From Actinomycetes bacterium (lineage in GTDB: Bacteria > Actinomycetota > Actinomycetes > Propionibacteriales > Propionibacteriaceae): a stretch of DNA of 18,549 bases. Where the stretch lies: NCBI GenBank assembly GCA_023436925.1, contig JAEZHJ010000040.1:1-18549 (forward strand), read 5' to 3'. The position numbers and the translations under genes are program-made. This document shows positions 13,910-18,549 of this stretch, in pieces. Position 1 is the stretch's first letter. Every line of letters starts with the position of its first letter. The notes under the pieces are model-generated. The model did not search any database. It was given only the letters and a program-made list of their open reading frames with translations, and was not told the origin of the DNA.

Positions 13910-15319
13910 ATGACCCACATGCACGTTGCGGGCTCGATCCATGCCGATGCGACCCAGCCGGCGCCGGTCTGGCTGACCCGGCCGGACGACGTGAACGCGC
14001 TCGTCCCCAAGCTGTGGAGCCGGACGGTCTCCCGGGGCGAGGACGGCGTCATCTCGGTCGGCGGGCTGAAGCTCACCGACCTGGTCGAGCAGGTCGGCAC
14101 CCCGGCGTACGTGATGGACGAGGACGACTTCCGCGCCCGCGCCGCCGAGTGGCGCGATGCCTTCGCCGGCTGGCAGGTCTACTACGCCGGCAAGGCCTTC
14201 CTGTGCACCACGGTGGCCCGCTGGGTGGCGCAGGAGGGCCTCGGCCTGGACGTCTGCTCCCTGGGTGAACTCACCGTCGCGCTGCGCGCCGGGGTGCCGC
14301 CGGAGCTGATCGGCATGCACGGCAACAACAAGAGCGAGCAGGAGTTGCGGCTCGGCCTGGCCAAGGGGGTCGGCCGGATCATCGTCGACTCCGCCGACGA
14401 GATCACCCGGCTGGAACGCCTGTGCGCCGAACTCGACACCACCGCGCGGGTGATGGTGCGGGTCACCACCGGCGTCGAGGCCCACACCCATGAGTACATC
14501 GCCACCGCCCACGAGGACCAGAAGTTCGGCTTCTCGATCCAGGGCGGGCAGGCGCTGGTGGCGATGGTGCGCTGCTACCACAGCCCCCGGCTCGAGCTGC
14601 GGGGGATCCACTCCCACATCGGGTCGCAGATCTTCGACACCAACGGTTTCGAGGTCGCCGCCCGGCGCACCCTCAAGCTGGTCAGCCAGTTCAAGGAGGC
14701 CACCGGGGTGTCGCTGCCCGAACTCGACCTCGGCGGCGGCTTCGGGATCGCCTACATCAAGGACGACGACCCCGCCCCGGCCGCCCAGCTCGCCGCCGGG
14801 CTGCGCGAGATCATCGACCACGAGGTCCGCGCCTTCGGCCTGACCGAGCCCGCCATCTCGATCGAGCCCGGACGTGCGATCGTCGGCCCGTCCGCCCTGG
14901 CGGTCTACCGGGTCGGCACCGTCAAGGTGGTCGAGATCGGCGGCGGCATGACGCGCCGCTACGTGTCGGTGGACGGCGGGATGAGCGACAACATCCGTCC
15001 GGCGCTCTACGGCGCGGAGTACTCCGCCACGCTCGCCTCCCGCACCTCGCAGGCCGAGCCGGTGGTGTCCCGGGTGGTCGGACTGCACTGCGAGGGCGGT
15101 GACATCCTGGTCCGCGACGAGTTCCTGCCGTCCGACCTGAAGCCCGGCGACCTGATCGCGGTGCCCGCCGCCGGCGCGTACAGCCGGTCGATGGCCAGCA
15201 ACTACAACCACACCCCGCGGCCGCCGGTAGTGTCTGTCCGCGACGGGCAGGTCACCACGCTGATCCGCCGCGAAACCCTCGATGACCTGCTGGCGCTGGA
15301 CGCCGGCGCCACCAACTGA
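13910..15319 (+). CDS. lysA: Diaminopimelate decarboxylase
   Basis: A 469-residue PLP enzyme of fold type III that decarboxylates meso-diaminopimelate to lysine, the last step of lysine synthesis. YYAGKAFLC (91-99) holds the PLP lysine K95, HSHIGSQ (234-240) and LDLGGGFGIAY (272-282) bind PLP and phosphate, EPGRAIVG is at 319-326, CEGGD (394-398) carries the catalytic Cys394, and GAYSRSMASNYN (422-433) lies in the active site. All expected residues are present and the length is normal. I chose ATG 13910 (MTHMHVAGS); an ATG at 13919 is also possible, and neither has a strong ribosome binding site. It leads a plus-strand cluster, with hom beginning 16 bases after its stop. The lysA-hom-...-rho order is conserved in actinobacteria. 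Confidence 0.96.
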   Translation: MTHMHVAGSIHADATQPAPVWLTRPDDVNALVPKLWSRTVSRGEDGVISVGGLKLTDLVEQVGTPAYVMDEDDFRARAAEWRDAFAGWQVYYAGKAFLCTTVARWVAQEGLGLDVCSLGELTVALRAGVPPELIGMHGNNKSEQELRLGLAKGVGRIIVDSADEITRLERLCAELDTTARVMVRVTTGVEAHTHEYIATAHEDQKFGFSIQGGQALVAMVRCYHSPRLELRGIHSHIGSQIFDTNGFEVAARRTLKLVSQFKEATGVSLPELDLGGGFGIAYIKDDDPAPAAQLAAGLREIIDHEVRAFGLTEPAISIEPGRAIVGPSALAVYRVGTVKVVEIGGGMTRRYVSVDGGMSDNIRPALYGAEYSATLASRTSQAEPVVSRVVGLHCEGGDILVRDEFLPSDLKPGDLIAVPAAGAYSRSMASNYNHTPRPPVVSVRDGQVTTLIRRETLDDLLALDAGATN

Positions 15320-15335
15320 AGGACGAAGGACGGCG

Positions 15336-16631
15336 ATGACAACCAGTGTCCCGCTCAAGGTTGCCCTGCTCGGGTGCGGGGTGGTCGGGTCCCAGGTGGC
15401 ACGGATCCTGCTGACCCAGTCCGATGACCTGCGTGCCCGCGTGGGCCGTCCGCTGGAGTTGGTCGGGATCGCGGTGCGCGACCTGGCCCGTCCGCGCCCG
15501 GGGATCGACCCGGCGCTGCTGACCGACGACGCCGCGGCGCTCGTCGGTCGCGGCGACATCGACCTGGTGATCGAACTGCTCGGCGGCATCGAGCCCGCCC
15601 GCAGCCTGATCCTCGCGGCGATGTCGGCAGGTGCCTCGGTGGTGACCGCCAACAAGGCGCTGCTCGCCGAGGACGGCGGCACCCTCTACGCCGCGGCCGA
15701 GGCCAGCGGAGTCGACCTCTACTTCGAGGCCGCGGCCGCCGGAGCCATCCCGATCATCCGGCCGCTGCGCGAGTCCCTGGTCGGCGACACCGTGCTGGCC
15801 GTCAAGGGGATCGTCAACGGCACCACCAACTTCATCCTCGACAAGATGCACACCACGGGCGAGAGCTTCGAGGCGGTGCTCGCCGAGGCCCAGCAGCTGG
15901 GCTACGCCGAGGCCGACCCGACCGCCGACGTCGAGGGCTTCGACGCGGCCGCCAAGGCGGCGATCCTGGCCTCCCTCGCCTTCCACTCCCGGGTCCGGCT
16001 GGCCGACGTCGACCGGGAGGGGATCTCCCGGGTGAGCCTGGAAGACGTCGCCGCCGCCAAGGAGATGGGCTGCGTCATCAAGCTGCTCGCCAACTGCGCG
16101 CTGTCGCCCGACGGCCGGATCGCCGTGGGCGTCCACCCGACGATGGTGCCGCGCAGCCACCCGCTGGCGAACATCCCCGGTGCCTACAACGCCATCGTGA
16201 TCGAATCCCGCGATGCCGGCCGGCTGATGTTCATGGGCCCCGGCGCCGGCGGCCAGCCGACCGCCTCGGCCGTGATGGGTGACGTCGTGACGGCCGCCCG
16301 CAACCGGGTGCGCGGCGCGCTCGGGCCGGGGGAGTCCGCCTACTCCGCCCGGGGCATCACGCCGCCGGGGGAGGTCGCCTCGCGCTACTACGTCTCGCTG
16401 CACGTGACCGACGAGCCCGGCGTGCTGTCGAAGGTGGCCGGCTGCTTCGCCGAGCACGGGATCTCGCTGCAGGCGGTCCGCCAGGACGGGGCCGCGGTGG
16501 AGTCCAGCGCCCGCCTCGGCGTGATGACCCACGTTGCTCCCGACGCCGCGCTGCGGGCCACGATCGCCAGGCTGGCGGCACTGCCGGAGGTCAGCGAGTC
16601 CATCTCGGTGATGCGGGTGGAGGGCAACTGA
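15336..16631 (+). CDS. hom: Homoserine dehydrogenase
   Basis: A 431-residue enzyme that reduces aspartate semialdehyde to homoserine with NAD(P)H, the branch point to threonine and methionine. The N-terminal Rossmann domain has LLGCGVVGSQVA (11-22). TANKALLA (104-111) contains the catalytic-domain lysine K107, and GIVNGTTNFIL (158-168) and EADPTADVEGFDAAAK (192-207) are the family signature in the substrate domain. A C-terminal ACT domain (about 352-427, VSLHVTDEPGVLSKVAGCFAE) suggests feedback control by threonine. The ATG at 15336 has AAGGA upstream and follows lysA by 16 bases. The stop shares one base with the next gene's ATG (TGATG), so hom and thrH are almost certainly co-translated. 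No aspartokinase domain is fused. Confidence 0.97.
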   Translation: MTTSVPLKVALLGCGVVGSQVARILLTQSDDLRARVGRPLELVGIAVRDLARPRPGIDPALLTDDAAALVGRGDIDLVIELLGGIEPARSLILAAMSAGASVVTANKALLAEDGGTLYAAAEASGVDLYFEAAAAGAIPIIRPLRESLVGDTVLAVKGIVNGTTNFILDKMHTTGESFEAVLAEAQQLGYAEADPTADVEGFDAAAKAAILASLAFHSRVRLADVDREGISRVSLEDVAAAKEMGCVIKLLANCALSPDGRIAVGVHPTMVPRSHPLANIPGAYNAIVIESRDAGRLMFMGPGAGGQPTASAVMGDVVTAARNRVRGALGPGESAYSARGITPPGEVASRYYVSLHVTDEPGVLSKVAGCFAEHGISLQAVRQDGAAVESSARLGVMTHVAPDAALRATIARLAALPEVSESISVMRVEGN

Positions 16632-17236
16632 TGCAGTTGGCCTGCCTCGACCTCGAGGGCGTCCTCGTCCCCGAGATCTGGATCGGCGTCGCCGAGCGCA
16701 CCGGGCTTCCCGAACTCCGCCTGACCACCCGCGACGTCGCCGACTACGACGAGCTGATGCGGCACCGCCTGAAGGTGCTCGATGAGCACGGCATCGGGTT
16801 GTCGACCATCCAGTCGGTGATCGCCGAGCTGGGACCGCTGCCCGGCGCGCGCGAGTTCCTTGACGAGCTGCGCCGGCGGGCGCAGGTCGTCATCCTGTCC
16901 GACACCTACTACGAGTTCGCGATGCCGCTGATGGCCCAGCTCGGCTACCCGGCGCTGTTCTGCCACCGGCTCGAGGTGGACGGCGACCGGATCGCCGGCT
17001 ACCGGCTGCGCCAGGCCGACAGCAAGCGGGCCGCCGTCCGCGCCTTCCACGAGCTGAACTTCAAGGTCGTCGCCGCCGGCGACTCCTACAACGACACCGC
17101 GATGCTGTCCGAGGCCGAGGCGGGGATCCTCGTCGACCCGCCAGATTCGCTGGTCGCGCAGTTCCCGCAGTTCCGGGTCACGCGCACCCTGGCGGAGCTG
17201 CAGGCCGCGTTTGACGACGCCTTCGCGGGGTTGTAA
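16631..17236 (+). CDS. thrH: Bifunctional phosphoserine phosphatase / homoserine phosphotransferase
   Basis: A 201-residue HAD-family protein that closely follows Pseudomonas ThrH, an enzyme that removes phosphate from phosphoserine and can pass it to homoserine. HAD motif I is CLDLEGVLVPE (5-15) with D7, and with E9 where most HAD phosphatases have Asp, a ThrH feature. TTRDVADYDELM (32-43) is also typical. Motif II is VILSDT (87-92, S90), motif III has K132 in the LRQADSKR segment, and motif IV is AAGDSYNDTAML (148-159) with D151 and D155. The ATG overlaps the hom stop by one base. In many actinobacteria thrC and thrB occupy this place before rho, so ThrH may supply O-phosphohomoserine here. 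A role in serine synthesis is the alternative and cannot be excluded from sequence. Confidence 0.9.
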   Translation: MQLACLDLEGVLVPEIWIGVAERTGLPELRLTTRDVADYDELMRHRLKVLDEHGIGLSTIQSVIAELGPLPGAREFLDELRRRAQVVILSDTYYEFAMPLMAQLGYPALFCHRLEVDGDRIAGYRLRQADSKRAAVRAFHELNFKVVAAGDSYNDTAMLSEAEAGILVDPPDSLVAQFPQFRVTRTLAELQAAFDDAFAGL

Positions 17237-17453
17237 GGCGAGTTCGGCCCGGGGTGCTATCCTTGCGTGGTCGCAGTTGTGCGCCACCGCCCCCACCAGG
17301 TCGGGCGTGGCGGGTGCCACCCGCCGAAGCAGTGATCCCTCACCAGTCAGGATCACGCGCTGGACCAGGATTCGCTGGACACGCGTCGTCGTGCGGATCG
17401 TCTCCACGCTCGGCGTGCCCACCGCACGCAATCCCCTTTCCGAAAGGAACCCC
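17237..17453 (+). promoter_or_regulatory. Structured leader of rho
   Basis: Non-coding stretch of 217 bases between thrH and rho. TATCCT (17258-17263) is a possible -10, which would leave a leader of about 180 bases; the -35 is poor. Two perfect hairpins follow: GGCGGGT-GCC-ACCCGCC (17309-17325) and GTGATCC...GGATCAC (17332-17338 with 17350-17356). CGCTGGAC occurs twice just after. The ribosome binding site AAAGGAA (17443-17449) precedes the GTG. Long rho leaders used for autoregulation are known in other bacteria; here that is an inference. Confidence 0.5.
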
Positions 17454-18549
17454 GTGACCGACACGCTCAAGCCGACCTCAGCCGCCGGCTCGCGGCGGGG
17501 CATCGAGTCGATGCTCCTGCCCGAACTGAAGGCGCTGGCGTCCCAGATGGGCATCAAGGGCGCCTCCGGCCTCCGCAAGGGAGCGCTGGTTGAGGCCATC
17601 AAGGCGGCCGGCGGCAGCGGTGCCGCGTCCGCCGAGCCCGCGGCACGCAGCCGCCGCCCGGCCAAGGACCAGCCGTCCGCCGAGCCGAAGGCCGACTCCG
17701 AGCCGAAGCGCTCCGAGCGGGAGCCCAAGCGGGCCCCCGAACCCGAGTCGCAGCAGGCCCCCAGCCAGCCCTCGCTGGTCTCCGCCGGCGGCGACGATGT
17801 CGCGAGCCGCCTCGAGGCACTGCGTGCCGAGGGTGGCCGCAATCGACGCAACCGCCAGTCCGACCGGTCGGGCGGCGAGAACCAGCAGGGTGAGCGCCAG
17901 CAGGGCGACCGCCAGCAGGGCGATCGCCAGCAGGGCGACCGGCAGCAGGGCGACCGGCAGGAGCGGCAGCGTTCCGAGTCCCAGGAGTCCAGCAACGACC
18001 GGTCTTCCCAGCGGATGGACCGCGACTCGGTCGAGGACGACTTCGGCTCCGGCCGGCGCGGTCGCCGCCGCCGCAACCGGGACCGGCAGAACCGCCGCAC
18101 CCGTGGCGGGGGCGGGGGCAACCTGCCGATGGACCGGATGGAGGCCGAGCCGACCATCTCCGAGGACGACGTCGTCGTCGACATCTCCGGCATCCTCGAC
18201 GTGCTGGACAACTACGCCTTCGTCCGCACCTCGGGCTACCTGCCCGGCTCGAACGATGCCTACGTGTCGCTGTCGATGGTGCGCAAGTACGGCCTGCGCA
18301 AGGGTGACATCATCACCGGCGCGATCCGCCAGCCCCGCGACGGCGAGCGGCGGGAGAAGTTCAACCCGCTGGTGCGCATCGACACGGTGAACGCCGACGC
18401 CCCCGAGAAGGCGAAGGATCGTCCGGAGTTCGCCAAGCTGACCCCGCTGTACCCGCAGGAGCGGTTCAAGCTGGAGACCACTCCGCTGAACATGACCGGC
18501 CGGATCATCGACCTGGTCGCCCCGGTGGGCAAGGGCCAGCGTGGCCTGA
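17454..18549 (+). CDS. rho: Transcription termination factor Rho (3' truncated by window)
   Basis: 365 residues of Rho, the hexameric RNA helicase that ends transcription; the gene runs off the window just after APVGKGQRGL, before the Walker A motif. An N-terminal Rho_N helical domain (about 15-52, MLLPELKALASQMGIKGASG) is followed by a long, low-complexity, charged insertion (about 55-240) rich in Arg, Glu, Gln and Pro, as is usual in actinobacterial Rho. It contains five QQG(D/E)R repeats at 144-168 and the basic GRRGRRRRNRDRQNRR stretch near 205. The cold-shock-like RNA-binding domain starts near D243 (DISGILDVLDNYAFVRTSGY). The GTG start at 17454 has AAAGGAA four bases upstream. The catalytic domain cannot be judged. 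It follows thrH after a long leader and is probably transcribed on its own as well. Confidence 0.96.
   Translation, partial: MTDTLKPTSAAGSRRGIESMLLPELKALASQMGIKGASGLRKGALVEAIKAAGGSGAASAEPAARSRRPAKDQPSAEPKADSEPKRSEREPKRAPEPESQQAPSQPSLVSAGGDDVASRLEALRAEGGRNRRNRQSDRSGGENQQGERQQGDRQQGDRQQGDRQQGDRQERQRSESQESSNDRSSQRMDRDSVEDDFGSGRRGRRRRNRDRQNRRTRGGGGGNLPMDRMEAEPTISEDDVVVDISGILDVLDNYAFVRTSGYLPGSNDAYVSLSMVRKYGLRKGDIITGAIRQPRDGERREKFNPLVRIDTVNADAPEKAKDRPEFAKLTPLYPQERFKLETTPLNMTGRIIDLVAPVGKGQRGL
17883..17957 (+). repeat. Five in-frame 15-bp tandem repeats in rho
   Basis: Five units of CAGCAGGG(C/T)GA(C/T/G)CG(C/G) in a row, encoding QQG(D/E)R five times (residues 144-168), followed by the partial unit CAGGAGCGG. 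Units differ only at a few third positions plus one Glu/Asp change. Such an array can change copy number by slippage without breaking the frame. Confidence 0.95.

Noticed and set aside
13886..15682. A 598-residue minus-strand frame opposite lysA and hom
   Set aside because: Antisense shadow of two well-recognised enzymes, with the low-complexity composition typical of such shadows.
16388..18211. A 607-residue minus-strand frame spanning the hom end, thrH and the rho start
   Set aside because: It crosses three recognised plus-strand gene segments. Its CRSPCWRSPCW-type repeat is simply the antisense reading of the rho tandem repeat.

Overview
High-GC bacterial DNA, almost certainly from an actinobacterium (Actinomycetota). 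The evidence is a WhiB1 regulator, a PdtaS-type sensor kinase, a fused 2-oxoglutarate dehydrogenase (Kgd), the 24-residue ribosomal protein bL37, a DUF6104 protein, and the lysA-hom-...-rho gene order. A propionibacterial or related lineage is a guess that the sequence cannot settle.

Region 1-4900 is accessory in character. It holds small, loosely packed genes: the tail of an unknown gene, one or two coupled unknown ORFs, a pentapeptide-like protein, a TraR/DksA-type zinc-finger protein, a four-helix membrane protein, a DUF1697 protein, a small cupin, and an HNH endonuclease with an N-terminal membrane helix. No integrase or transposase is visible.

Region 5050-7640 is core. bL37 (minus strand, with a strong terminator) diverges from pdtaS (plus). 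pdtaS is convergent with whiB1 (minus), leaving only 9 bases between the two stops. A small membrane protein (plus) follows and runs 47 bases into the 3' end of galK.

Region 7594-12803 is a minus-strand operon, kgd - DUF6104 - galK, with a 3-base gap and then an ATGA overlap. It links the 2-oxoglutarate step of central metabolism to galactose phosphorylation. About 390 non-coding bases upstream carry a run of perfect inverted repeats, then a minus-strand tRNA-Arg(CCG).

Region 13339-18549 is plus strand: a lipoprotein, then lysA - hom - thrH - rho. lysA makes lysine from meso-diaminopimelate. hom makes homoserine. thrH, a HAD-family homoserine phosphotransferase/phosphoserine phosphatase, sits where thrC-thrB are found in many actinobacteria. 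rho has a 217-base structured leader and a disordered N-terminal insertion with five QQG(D/E)R repeats; it is cut off by the window just before the Walker A motif.

I found no clearly new multi-gene system. The best leads are the hom-thrH arrangement, the membrane-anchored HNH protein, the rho leader and repeat, the palindrome cluster beside the tRNA, and the altered zinc site inside a perfect palindrome in the DksA-like gene.
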